A stretch of 64,000 nt of DNA from G965267185 sp965267185 (GTDB taxonomy: Bacteria; Pseudomonadota; Alphaproteobacteria; UBA6615), in contig OZ253937.1 in assembly GCA_965267185.1 (NCBI GenBank), positions 3,968,001 to 4,032,000 of the forward strand, written 5' to 3'. Below are positions 34,131-42,199 of this stretch, one piece after another (within the stretch, counting starts at the first letter, position 1; each line of letters starts with the position of its first letter). A program made the translations under genes and the position numbers. The notes below the pieces were generated by a model. The model saw only the letters and a program-made list of their open reading frames with translations. It was not told the DNA's origin and ran no database searches.

Positions 34131-35840
34131 CTACGCCGCGTCGCGGGGAGAGGCGGCAGCGGGCGGTTCGGCGTCGCCAAGCAAGCGGCCGGCGGCGGCG
34201 CGGGCTTCCTCGGTGATTTCGGCGCCGGCGAGCATGCGCGCAATTTCCTCACGGCGAGCCTCACTGTCGAGCGGCACGACACTGGTGACGACCGACGGGC
34301 CGTCGCCCTGTTTTGAAACCTGCCAATGCTGGTCGCCGACGGCGGCGACTTGGGGGCTATGGGTCACGACAAGAATTTGCCGGCCCGAGGCCGTGGCGAG
34401 CGCGGCCAGCCGCTCGCCCACAGCCGCGGCGGTGGCGCCACCGACCCCGGCATCCACTTCGTCGAAAATAAGGGTCACAGCGACCCCCGCATCGGCCAGC
34501 ACGACCTTGAGGGCCAGTAGGAACCGGCTGAGCTCGCCGCCGGAGGCGATTTTTCCGAGCGGGCCCGGTGTGCTGCCGGGGTTGGTCGCGATGCGGAATT
34601 CGACCGAATCCATGCCGGTCGCCGACCAGTCTGACTCGGGTAGCCGTTCCAGTTGGCTGATGAAAGTCGCCTTGTCGAGTTTCAACGGCGCCAGTTCGCG
34701 CATGACGGCCTTGTTGAGGGCGCGCGCTGCCTTGGCGCGTCCGGCCGACAGGCGTTCGGCGGCGGCGATGTAACCGCGCCGCGCAGATTCGGCAGCCTTG
34801 GCCAACGTCGCGAGCCGGTCGCTATCGCCGCTTAGCGCCGCCAAACTGTCTGCCAGCCGGGTGTGAACCTCCGCAAGCTCATCCACGGTTGTGTCATGCT
34901 TACGGGCGGCGGCGCGTAGCGCGAACAAACGGGCTTCGGTGGTGTCGAGTTGGCCGGAATCGGTGTCGATGACATGGGCGAGCGCTTGCAATTGCTGTAG
35001 CGCGTCTAACAGCTCAACGGTGCCTCGTTCAACAGCGGCGATGATGGGGTCGAGCCGGCCTCCGCTGAATTCCGCTGCCCGCGCCAGAGTGCGCGCCGTG
35101 CGCTGCAGAGCCGGTTCGGCACCCGTTTCGCCCGCCAGCTCGTCGAGGGCCTGATTGAAGGCCGACACCAGCCGCTCGGCGTTCTGTAGCAACTGACGCT
35201 GGCTGGCGAGCTCCGATTCCTCGCCGGCCTGCGGCGAAAGATCGTTCAGCTCCTCGACATCGTGGCGCAGCTGCTCTTCTTTGGCCCGGGCGGCCGCCAC
35301 ATCGGCTTCCGCCTGGTCTAACGCCGCGCGGGCCTCCGACCAAGCTGCGAACAGATTCGATACCTCGGCCGCCGGATCTGTGAGGTTGCCGAACAGGTCG
35401 AGGGCGGTGCGCTGGACGGCGGGCGCGGCCAGGGCAAACCGCTCGAACTGGCCTTGAATCTCCACCAGTAGGTCGCCGACTTGCCGCAACAGGCCGACAG
35501 TCGCCGGTTGGTCGTTAATGAAGGCACGGCTACGGCCGTCGCTGCCGACGATCCGGCGCAACAGCACGCCGTCTTCGTCGGTCTCGAAACCGTGTTCGGA
35601 GAGTAGCTGGTAAGCCGGATGGTCGGGCGGAACGTCGAACGTCGCCGCGACGACCGCTTGCTCGGCGCCGGGGCGGATCAGACCGGCGTCGGTGCGCATG
35701 CCCAACGCGAGGCCGAGGGAATCGAGCAGAATCGATTTGCCGGCGCCGGTCTCGCCGGTGAGGACGCCCAACCCTGAATCGAAATCGAGTTCGAGGCGGT
35801 CGATCAGGACGATGTCCCGGATCGACAGGCGGCGCAGCAT
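34131..35840 (-). CDS. recN: DNA repair protein RecN
   Basis: 569 residues, an SMC-like ATPase that helps tether broken DNA ends in recombinational repair. Walker A GETGAGKS is near the N-terminus (LTGETGAGKSILLDSLGLALG) and the C-terminal half has the signature SGGELSRFLLALK and Walker B TLIFDEVDAGVGG. The centre is two long coiled-coil arms rich in Ala/Glu/Arg, as expected. It sits 6 nt after bamD and 2 nt before ligA on the same strand. RecN is SOS-induced in many bacteria, but I saw no LexA-type box immediately upstream of it or of bamD. Confidence 0.95.
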   Translation of the reverse strand: MLRRLSIRDIVLIDRLELDFDSGLGVLTGETGAGKSILLDSLGLALGMRTDAGLIRPGAEQAVVAATFDVPPDHPAYQLLSEHGFETDEDGVLLRRIVGSDGRSRAFINDQPATVGLLRQVGDLLVEIQGQFERFALAAPAVQRTALDLFGNLTDPAAEVSNLFAAWSEARAALDQAEADVAAARAKEEQLRHDVEELNDLSPQAGEESELASQRQLLQNAERLVSAFNQALDELAGETGAEPALQRTARTLARAAEFSGGRLDPIIAAVERGTVELLDALQQLQALAHVIDTDSGQLDTTEARLFALRAAARKHDTTVDELAEVHTRLADSLAALSGDSDRLATLAKAAESARRGYIAAAERLSAGRAKAARALNKAVMRELAPLKLDKATFISQLERLPESDWSATGMDSVEFRIATNPGSTPGPLGKIASGGELSRFLLALKVVLADAGVAVTLIFDEVDAGVGGATAAAVGERLAALATASGRQILVVTHSPQVAAVGDQHWQVSKQGDGPSVVTSVVPLDSEARREEIARMLAGAEITEEARAAAGRLLGDAEPPAAASPRDAA

Positions 35841-35846
35841 GGGTGC

Positions 35847-36731
35847 TTAGAAAGGCCAGAGCCGGCCGAAGAAACCACGCTCTTCTTCGACGGGATCGGC
35901 TATGCCGTCACCGTCGATATCACGGACGACGACGCCTTCGACAAGCTGGAAGCTGTCGACATACCATTGGTTGCCAGGGAAGTTGTGGCCCAGTACGGCG
36001 GCGTTCTCGCGCGCCTCGGGCTCGATACCGATCGCGCTGTAGGCTTCGGCCAGGCGATGGAGCGCTTCCGGCGTGTGGGTGGTCGATTGATACTTGTCGA
36101 TGACGGTCCGGAACCGGTTAATCGCCGCCAGATACTGGCCCCGGTCGAGATAGAAGCGGCCCACTTCCATTTCCTTGCCGGCAAGATGGTCTTGCGTCAG
36201 GTCGATCTTGAGCTGGGCATCGCGGGCGTATTTGCTGTCCGGGAAGCGCCGCGTCACGTCGCTCAGCGATTGCAACGCCAGCTCGGTGTTGCGTTGATCG
36301 CGGCCCACGTCGGAGATCTGCTCGTAGTAGCTCAGGCCTTTAAGATAGTAAGCGTAGGCGATGTCGCGATTGCCCGGATGGAGCTGGATGAAGCGGTCGA
36401 GACCGAGGATCGCATCATCGTAATCGCCGCGGGCGTAGAAAGAATAGGCGCCCATGAGTTGAGCCTTGGTCGCCCAGATCGAATAGGGATGTTGGCGCTC
36501 GACTTCGATAAACAGGTCGCTCGCCGCCTGGAAGTCTTCCACCGCGATTTGATCGACGGCTTCATTGTAAAGCTCTTCGACGGGGCGTTCCGTGTAGACT
36601 TCTTCATCGGCGCCCGAGCACGCGGCGAGTACCGCAGCGGCTACTGCAAGCGCCGCGAATGGCCGCGTCCGGCGGGGTGTCGGTGTGGTATCGGCTAGAG
36701 GGTCGATGATCGGCAGTCGACTGTCGCTCAC
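35847..36731 (-). CDS. bamD: Outer membrane assembly lipoprotein BamD
   Basis: About 294 residues. A lipoprotein signal peptide with lipobox LAAC (AALAVAAAVLAACSG) is followed by five TPR-type repeats (ELYNEAVDQIAVEDFQAASDLFIEVERQHPYS..., YARGDYDDAILGLDRFIQLHPGN..., FPDSKYARDAQLKIDLTQDHLAGKEMEVGRFYL, QYLAAINRFRTVIDKYQSTTHTPEALHRLAEAY), the BamD architecture. BamD is the essential lipoprotein of the BamA machine that inserts outer-membrane beta-barrels. I favour the GTG at 36731 because GGAAGG lies five bases before it; an ATG at 36746 gives five extra residues and cannot be excluded. The C-terminal tail carries an acidic DIDGDGIADPVEEE stretch resembling a calcium loop. Confidence 0.94.
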   Translation of the reverse strand: MSDSRLPIIDPLADTTPTPRRTRPFAALAVAAAVLAACSGADEEVYTERPVEELYNEAVDQIAVEDFQAASDLFIEVERQHPYSIWATKAQLMGAYSFYARGDYDDAILGLDRFIQLHPGNRDIAYAYYLKGLSYYEQISDVGRDQRNTELALQSLSDVTRRFPDSKYARDAQLKIDLTQDHLAGKEMEVGRFYLDRGQYLAAINRFRTVIDKYQSTTHTPEALHRLAEAYSAIGIEPEARENAAVLGHNFPGNQWYVDSFQLVEGVVVRDIDGDGIADPVEEERGFFGRLWPF

Positions 36732-36859
36732 AGTGGCCTTCCGCATTTGGGGTCCGGTGATGCGCGCTCCAAAAGCGCGGCGTCAAATTCCGCCTGGATT
36801 ATACCATCGGCGGTCTGTTTTCCAACGTGTCGCGCGCTCTATCAAGCACACAAATTTAT

Positions 36860-36886
36860 GCCGCGGACTTATCACAAATCCGCGGC
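36860..36886 (-). terminator. Hairpin downstream of lpxC
   Basis: GCCGCGGA and TCCGCGGC form a perfect 8-bp stem around an 11-nt loop, 34 nt after the lpxC stop. The following minus-strand bases (ATAAATTTG) are AT-rich with only a short T-run, so it is a weak intrinsic terminator or a transcript-end stabiliser between lpxC and bamD. Confidence 0.5.
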
Positions 36887-36919
36887 GCCGAAACAGTTCA
36901 AATATGCTTGAAAGCGTGC

Positions 36920-37882
36920 TTAGCCGGTTGCAACGGCGGGCAATTCGTCCAACTCGTCGACAAAATCGTGCGGGTCGCGCTCTGCTGTCGTGTACCGCCA
37001 GCAGCTATCATCAGCTAACAAGGCGCGCACGATGCTGTGGTTCAGCGCATGGCCCGACCGGTGGCCTTTGAAATGGCCGACGATCGGTGCCCCGGCGAGA
37101 TAGAGATCGCCTACGCAATCGAGGATTTTGTGACGTACGAACTCGTCCTCGTAGCGCAAACCGTCTTCGTTCAACACCTCGTCGCCGCTCACGACGACGG
37201 CGTTGTCGAGGCTGCCGCCCAGCGCCAGTCCCATCGAGCGAAGCTTGTCCACTTCTTCGACGAATCCAAAGGTACGGGCGCGGCTGAGCTCTCCTTTGAA
37301 GGTGCCGTTGACCAACTCGACCGCCATATCCTGTTGGCCGATCGCGCCTGAACCGAACTCGATTTTAAAACCGACCGAAAAGCCGTCGCCGGGCACGAAT
37401 TCGGCATGCCGGTCTTCTTCCTCGACCCGAATCGGCTTGAGAATTTCAATTGCGCGCCGCGGCGCATCTTGCGTCACGACACCGGCGCACTCGATGAGAA
37501 ATACGAACGGTGCGGCGCTACCGTCCATGATCGGCAGTTCGCCGCCGTCGACTTCGACGTACAAATTGTCGATGCGGCAACCGCTCAAGGCAGCCATAAG
37601 GTGTTCGACAGTTGCGATGGTGTTGCCATTGCCGTCGCCCAGCGTTGTGCACATACGGTCGTCGACGACATTTTCGACATGAGCGGCGACTTCGAGTCCG
37701 TTGCCGTCGGCATCGATGCGGCGAAACACAATTCCCGTATTCGGGGGAGCCGGAAGCAGAGCCATGGAAACTTTCGCACCGGAATGTAAGCCGGTTCCGC
37801 AACAACCAATTCTGCTCTTCAAAGTTTGCTGGAGAGCTACATTGGAAGGCTTATCAATCAACGTTGCGACTGCTTGTTCCAA
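36920..37882 (-). CDS. lpxC: UDP-3-O-acyl-N-acetylglucosamine deacetylase LpxC
   Basis: 320 residues, the zinc enzyme for the committed step of lipid A synthesis. Zinc ligands are recognisable as His94 in TVEHLMAAL, His251 and Asp255 in DEFVRHKILDCVGDL; the general-base region is in ELPIMDGSAAPFV and the catalytic His278 in GHRSGHALN. An N-terminal GTGLHSGAKVSMAL is also standard. It is separated from ftsZ by about 200 bp that include a strong hairpin, so it probably has its own promoter. Its position at the end of the division cluster is the conserved alphaproteobacterial order. Extra N-terminal residues (MEQAVATLIDKPSN) before the core are unremarkable. Confidence 0.96.
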   Translation of the reverse strand: MEQAVATLIDKPSNVALQQTLKSRIGCCGTGLHSGAKVSMALLPAPPNTGIVFRRIDADGNGLEVAAHVENVVDDRMCTTLGDGNGNTIATVEHLMAALSGCRIDNLYVEVDGGELPIMDGSAAPFVFLIECAGVVTQDAPRRAIEILKPIRVEEEDRHAEFVPGDGFSVGFKIEFGSGAIGQQDMAVELVNGTFKGELSRARTFGFVEEVDKLRSMGLALGGSLDNAVVVSGDEVLNEDGLRYEDEFVRHKILDCVGDLYLAGAPIVGHFKGHRSGHALNHSIVRALLADDSCWRYTTAERDPHDFVDELDELPAVATG

Positions 37883-38015
37883 GACCAGGTACCCTTCGGA
37901 TCAACTCACTCAAAACCGGCCGGCCGGCCGGCTTCCATGCGGGCCACGCGGCCCATTAACCATGCGTGGCTCACATAGTCGTGTAACAACCCTCACGGAT
38001 AGGTACAAATCACTC

Positions 38016-38033
38016 TTTGTTACAGTTTGTTAC
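38016..38033 (-). promoter_or_regulatory. 10-bp-periodic TTTGTTAC direct repeat in the ftsZ-lpxC gap
   Basis: TTTGTTAC occurs at 38016-38023 and 38026-38033, i.e. GTAACAAA twice on the lpxC strand, and an inverted TGTAACAA lies at 37982-37989. Direct repeats of this spacing and GTAACA core resemble sites of OmpR-family response regulators. They are about 135-150 bp upstream of the lpxC start. Regulation of lpxC through them is inference. Confidence 0.35.
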
Positions 38034-38040
38034 GCTGAAA

Positions 38041-38069
38041 CCCGCGGAAATCTTAACAATTTCCGCGGG
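38041..38069 (-). terminator. Strong hairpin after ftsZ
   Basis: CCCGCGGAAAT and ATTTCCGCGGG make a perfect 11-bp stem with a 7-nt loop, starting 16 nt past the ftsZ stop. The minus strand continues TTTCAG, a minimal T-run. It most likely ends the division-cluster transcript or protects the ftsZ mRNA 3' end. Confidence 0.65.
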
Positions 38070-38084
38070 TTGAGCGCTTCTGAT

Positions 38085-39860
38085 CTAGTTCGCCTGGCGA
38101 CGTAGAAATGCAGGAATTTCCAGCATATCGTCGTCGCTGGCACCCTCTTTGCGAGCCGCCGGCTCGAGGTTGCTTAGCGAGGGTTGAGCCGGGGCGGGTG
38201 GCGCCGTTTCCGCGGCAGGTTCGCGCGAAACCGGCGGTAGTGGCGGGGTAGCGGCACGAGGTGGGCTCACGGCCGGCTCGCGTGCCGGCGGCGTCACGCT
38301 CGGCGCCGGCGTCGTCGGCGCGGTTTCAACCGGCGTCGCTTCGGCCCGTGCCGGCTTCGGCGCTGGCGGTGTGGGCGCTGCTGTTTGTTCCTCGTCCGTT
38401 ACCAGGCTGTTAACAGCGCCGGTAACCTTTTGGAACAGACTGCGGCCGCGCCGCTTCTCACTTTGTGCTGAACCGTTCTCGATTGCGGCCTCGGCGAACG
38501 CATTTGGGGCCGCTTGCGGTGCGCGCAATTGCGGTTCGCGTGCCGCGGGCATCGACGGGCGCGGCGGGATGAACGGTTGCCCCGCAGTGAGAGCAGGCTG
38601 ACGCGGTGCGGGTTCGGCGACCGGTTCGCTGGTCTCCGGCTCCGGCTCGGGCTGTACGGCGGGCGCTGCCGCCGGTGCCGCTGCGCTGGGCATCGGCGCC
38701 GCTGTCGACACGAGTGGCGGCGGTGGCGGTACGTCGGAAACGCTCGCCGGTTGCGGCGGTGCGTCCGCCGTTGTCGGCGCTAGGTCTCCGGTGCTCTCTT
38801 CCGAAGCCGCGCCACCCGTTGAGAGGCTGGCCGCCGACCGGTCGGCATCGTGGACCAGCGAAATCATCGGCGAGCGCGGCATGGCCGACGCGTCGGCGTC
38901 GATACCGGTGGCCACGATGGAAACGCGGATCAGCCCTTCCATCTTCTCGTCGAATGTCGAACCGAAGATGATATTGGCGTCGGCATCCACTTCCTCGCGA
39001 ATGCGATTGGCCGCCTCGTCGACTTCGAACAACGTCATATCGAAGCCACCGGTGATGTTGATCAACACGCCGCGGGCGCCGCGCATCGACACATCGTCGA
39101 GCAATGGATTCGCAATCGCGGCTTCTGCGGCGGCGATCGATCGTCCGTCGCCGCTGGATTCGCCGGTGCCCATCATGGCCTTACCCATCTCGCTCATCAC
39201 GGTGCGGATATCGGCGAAATCCAGATTGATGAGGCCAGGCATAACCATCAGGTCGGTAACGCCGCGCACGCCCGAGTGCAGCACGTTGTCGGCCATGCAG
39301 AACGCATCGGCGAACGTTGTGTGCTCATTGCAGACGCGGAACAGGTTCTGGTTGGGGATGACGATCAGCGTATCGACGAAATGCTGAAGTTCCTCGATGC
39401 CCTCTTCGGCCGACTTCATCCGGTTGTTGCCTTCGAACTGGAACGGCTTGGTGACAACGCCGACGGTCAGAATGCCCTGCTCGCGGGCCGCCCGTGCGAT
39501 AACCGGAGCACCGCCGGTGCCGGTGCCGCCGCCCATGCCGGCGGCGATGAACGCCATGTGACTGCCCTGGAGGTGGTCGATGATGACGTCGAGCGATTCT
39601 TCAGCTGCGGCGCGGCCGATGTCGGGCCGTGCGCCGGCGCCGAGGCCGTTGGTGATGTTAGTGCCGAGCTGAATGCGCCGCTCGGACGAGCTGAGCGCTA
39701 GCGACTGGGCGTCTGTATTGGCGACGACGAACTCGACCCCTTCGAGATTGGCCGCGATCATGTTGTTCACGGCATTGCAGCCGGCGCCACCGACGCCAAC
39801 CACGACAATGCGCGGCTTCAGTTGGGTTTCGGTTCCAGGTGCGCTCAAGTTTAGCGTCAT
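38085..39860 (-). CDS. ftsZ: Cell division protein FtsZ with an extended linker
   Basis: 591 residues. The tubulin-like GTPase core (about 15-320) is intact: GVGGAGCNAVNNMI, the signature loop GGGTGTGGAPVIA, and the T7 synergy loop NLDFADIRTVM. After the core comes a roughly 240-residue linker very rich in Pro, Ala, Glu and Ser, then the conserved C-terminal peptide DDDMLEIPAFLRRQ that binds FtsA and other partners. Alphaproteobacterial FtsZ linkers are long (Caulobacter FtsZ is about 508 residues), and this one is longer still. The ATG at 39860 (MTLNLSAPGTE) has GGAGG five bases upstream; a TTG four codons earlier is a poorer start. FtsZ polymerises at midcell into the Z-ring. Confidence 0.97.
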   Translation of the reverse strand: MTLNLSAPGTETQLKPRIVVVGVGGAGCNAVNNMIAANLEGVEFVVANTDAQSLALSSSERRIQLGTNITNGLGAGARPDIGRAAAEESLDVIIDHLQGSHMAFIAAGMGGGTGTGGAPVIARAAREQGILTVGVVTKPFQFEGNNRMKSAEEGIEELQHFVDTLIVIPNQNLFRVCNEHTTFADAFCMADNVLHSGVRGVTDLMVMPGLINLDFADIRTVMSEMGKAMMGTGESSGDGRSIAAAEAAIANPLLDDVSMRGARGVLINITGGFDMTLFEVDEAANRIREEVDADANIIFGSTFDEKMEGLIRVSIVATGIDADASAMPRSPMISLVHDADRSAASLSTGGAASEESTGDLAPTTADAPPQPASVSDVPPPPPLVSTAAPMPSAAAPAAAPAVQPEPEPETSEPVAEPAPRQPALTAGQPFIPPRPSMPAAREPQLRAPQAAPNAFAEAAIENGSAQSEKRRGRSLFQKVTGAVNSLVTDEEQTAAPTPPAPKPARAEATPVETAPTTPAPSVTPPAREPAVSPPRAATPPLPPVSREPAAETAPPAPAQPSLSNLEPAARKEGASDDDMLEIPAFLRRQAN

Positions 39861-39989
39861 GTCAGCCTCCAATTTGTGACGTCCGAGGGCGAGAAATCAG
39901 GTGAGAGAGTTGGCGATGGCCACGACAGTGCAGTACTGCGCGCCCATCGGCCGGATACGCGTGGGACAGGTGGATCGGGTATCCAGGGT

Positions 39990-41330
39990 TTAGAAATGTT
40001 CATGGATCCAATGGCCGAGCCGGCTACCGAGGCCGGTCGACTCCCCCTTCATGATGGTTGTTGGCACAGGTATCGCCGGCTGATGTTCCACCGCGTAGGC
40101 GATCAGGCCGGCGCTGGTTGCAAATGCCGGTCCGGACATAGAATCGGGCAAACCGCGCAGCCGGAGCGGACGGCCCATGCGGACTTGCTTGTCGAGCACG
40201 AGCGCCGCCAGTTCGCGCACGCCCTGCAGCTGGCTGGCGCCGCCGGTAAGAACCACGCGGCGGCCGGCAACCGGATCGAAGCCGCTGTCGGTCAGCCGTT
40301 CGCGCACTAACTCGAAGGTTTCCTCCAGCCGCGGCTGAATAATGCCGTTGAGCAGGGAGCGCGGAATGTGGTTGGGGCTCGTATGTTCGTCTTCGCCGAC
40401 ATGGAGCACATCGATCAGTTCGTGCTCGTCGGCGGGGGTTGCCATCGCCGCGCCATGGAGCGTTTTTAGGCGCTCCGCATGGGCGATCGGAGTCGAGAGG
40501 CCGCGCGCGATGTCGTTGGTAACATGCGCGCCGCCGACCGGGATAATATCGGTGAAGACCGCGTCGCCGTCGGAGAACACGGCAATGCTTGTGGTACCGG
40601 CACCCATATCGATCAGCGTCACGCCGAGATCGGTTTCGTCTTCCACCAGCGTCGAGATGCCCGACGCATAGGGTGCGACGACGAAATCGTCGATCTGCAG
40701 ATGGCACCGGTCGACCACGTTGCGCAGCGTGCGAATGACGCCGCTGGCGGCGGTGATCAAGTGCATGTTGACCGACAGGCGGTCGCCGAACATGCCGCGC
40801 GGATCGCGAATGCCGCGATTGCCGTCGACCGCATAAGCGACCGGTATCGTGTGGATCAGCTCGCGCGCCGGTTGGTGTCCGTTTTGTTCGCGGTGACCGT
40901 TCGACCAGCCGTTCACACCACCGTTGCTCGACGGGTCCATTTCCAGGGTTTGCTGGAAGATTCGTTGAATGTCGGCGTCGTCGATTTGCAGTCCGCCGAT
41001 ATCGACATCGACGCCGACCGTTTGCGAGGCCGGTTTGCCGCCGTTGAGATTGACGATGACCGACCGGATTGTATCACCGGCCATTTGCTCGGCGGCAAAG
41101 ACGGCTTTCCGGATGGCGGTCTCGGCAACATCTACGTCGACGATCACGCCGTTCTTCAGGCCCGCGCTGACCTGCATGCCTGAGCCGATGATACGGGGCT
41201 GCGCCGGCAGATGGCTGCTGTTCTCGATCGCCGGCCGGTCAACCCGGGCGATCAGGCAGCATACTTTGCTGGTGCCGATATCGAGAGCGGCAATAGTGCC
41301 AGTGCGGGGTTTGGTGAGGCGCTTTGTCAC
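39990..41330 (-). CDS. ftsA: Cell division protein FtsA
   Basis: 446 residues, actin-like membrane tether of the Z-ring. Actin-fold motifs are visible as AALDIGTSKVCCLIA (phosphate 1), VTLIDMGAGTTSIAVF (phosphate 2) and VVLTGGASQLQGVRELA. The C-terminus ends in an amphipathic helix, LGSRLGHWIHEHF, the membrane-targeting sequence. A Gly/Asn-rich insertion (about residues 131-156, SSNGGVNGWSNGHREQNGHQ) interrupts the variable 1C region and is longer than I expect. I place the start at the GTG at 41330, 20 nt after the ftsQ stop; the open frame runs further into ftsQ as a shadow. About 130 bp separate ftsA from ftsZ, enough for an extra ftsZ promoter. Confidence 0.95.
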   Translation of the reverse strand: MTKRLTKPRTGTIAALDIGTSKVCCLIARVDRPAIENSSHLPAQPRIIGSGMQVSAGLKNGVIVDVDVAETAIRKAVFAAEQMAGDTIRSVIVNLNGGKPASQTVGVDVDIGGLQIDDADIQRIFQQTLEMDPSSNGGVNGWSNGHREQNGHQPARELIHTIPVAYAVDGNRGIRDPRGMFGDRLSVNMHLITAASGVIRTLRNVVDRCHLQIDDFVVAPYASGISTLVEDETDLGVTLIDMGAGTTSIAVFSDGDAVFTDIIPVGGAHVTNDIARGLSTPIAHAERLKTLHGAAMATPADEHELIDVLHVGEDEHTSPNHIPRSLLNGIIQPRLEETFELVRERLTDSGFDPVAGRRVVLTGGASQLQGVRELAALVLDKQVRMGRPLRLRGLPDSMSGPAFATSAGLIAYAVEHQPAIPVPTTIMKGESTGLGSRLGHWIHEHF

Positions 41331-41350
41331 AATAGGTCGTTCCTCGTGCC

Positions 41351-42199
41351 TCAGGTGTCTTCGCCAACGGTGCGGGCGCGCTCGGCCGCGTCGCCACTCA
41401 CGCGGACGATCAGACGGTCCGGAACCCGCAAGTCGACGGCGATCACGTCGCGGTCGAATAGGGCGTGTTCGCGCTGGTATTCGGCCAACCGGTCGAGCGC
41501 CGCCGCGATGTCTTCCGCGGGGAGGCGGATATCGATGCCGTTTTGCAGCCGCAGGTTCCACCGGCGGCCGGAAACCCGGATCGCCGACTTAACCTGGCCC
41601 GCCACCGCAGGATAAGCACGCAGCAGATCGAGCAGGGGGGCGGCGTTTTCCGGCGCATCCTCGCCGACGACCAAGGGGAGGGCGGCGAAGCCTTCCAGCT
41701 TATGACGCTGGATGACGGCGCCCTCGCGATCGATCAGCGCGATACGGCCTTTGTGTTGCCACAGCGCTAGCGCTTGCCGCTCTTCGATCTCCAGATAGAT
41801 CGTGTCGGGCAGACGCCGTGCGATAGTGACCGACTTGACCCAACCCAGCGAGTTGACCCGCTGGCGCGCCTCTTCGATATCGACGGCTAGAATGGGCATG
41901 CCGCTCTGGATATCGAGGGCCGCGATCAGGTCGTCGCGGGACGTGACATCACGGCCGCGGACGAGAACGTCACGCACCGCCAAACCAGCATCCGCGGTTG
42001 CCCCCATCATCCAGGTCCCGGCAATCTCGGCCTGTCTTTCCAACCAGCCCGACTCCGTTGCTGACCATGTGGCGCCGACGGCACCACCCACAAACCCAAT
42101 GATTACGACACCGACAGCGATTCGTTGTCGCTGCAATCGGCTCATCGAGCGTTTGCGCGCACCTTTTTTGCGCTTCTGCCGGAAGGGGTTCAGTCGCAT
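41351..42199 (-). CDS. ftsQ: Cell division protein FtsQ
   Basis: 282 residues. A basic cytoplasmic N-terminus (MRLNPFRQKRKKGARKRSMSRLQRQR) precedes one transmembrane helix (IAVGVVIIGFVGGAVGATW) and a periplasmic POTRA domain (VRDVLVRGRDVTSRDDLIAALDIQSGMPILAVDIEEARQRV), then the FtsQ beta domain (WVKSVTIARRLPDTIYLEIEERQALALWQHKGRIALIDREGAVI). FtsQ bridges FtsL/FtsB and early division proteins. The ATG at 42199 lies inside ddl and overlaps its stop by 10 nt. No separate ftsB-like gene is in the cluster. Confidence 0.94.
   Translation of the reverse strand: MRLNPFRQKRKKGARKRSMSRLQRQRIAVGVVIIGFVGGAVGATWSATESGWLERQAEIAGTWMMGATADAGLAVRDVLVRGRDVTSRDDLIAALDIQSGMPILAVDIEEARQRVNSLGWVKSVTIARRLPDTIYLEIEERQALALWQHKGRIALIDREGAVIQRHKLEGFAALPLVVGEDAPENAAPLLDLLRAYPAVAGQVKSAIRVSGRRWNLRLQNGIDIRLPAEDIAAALDRLAEYQREHALFDRDVIAVDLRVPDRLIVRVSGDAAERARTVGEDT

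Noticed and set aside
37956..37963. CtrA half-site TTAACCAT upstream of lpxC
   Set aside because: A single half-site of this length is too common to support a call; no second half at the right spacing.
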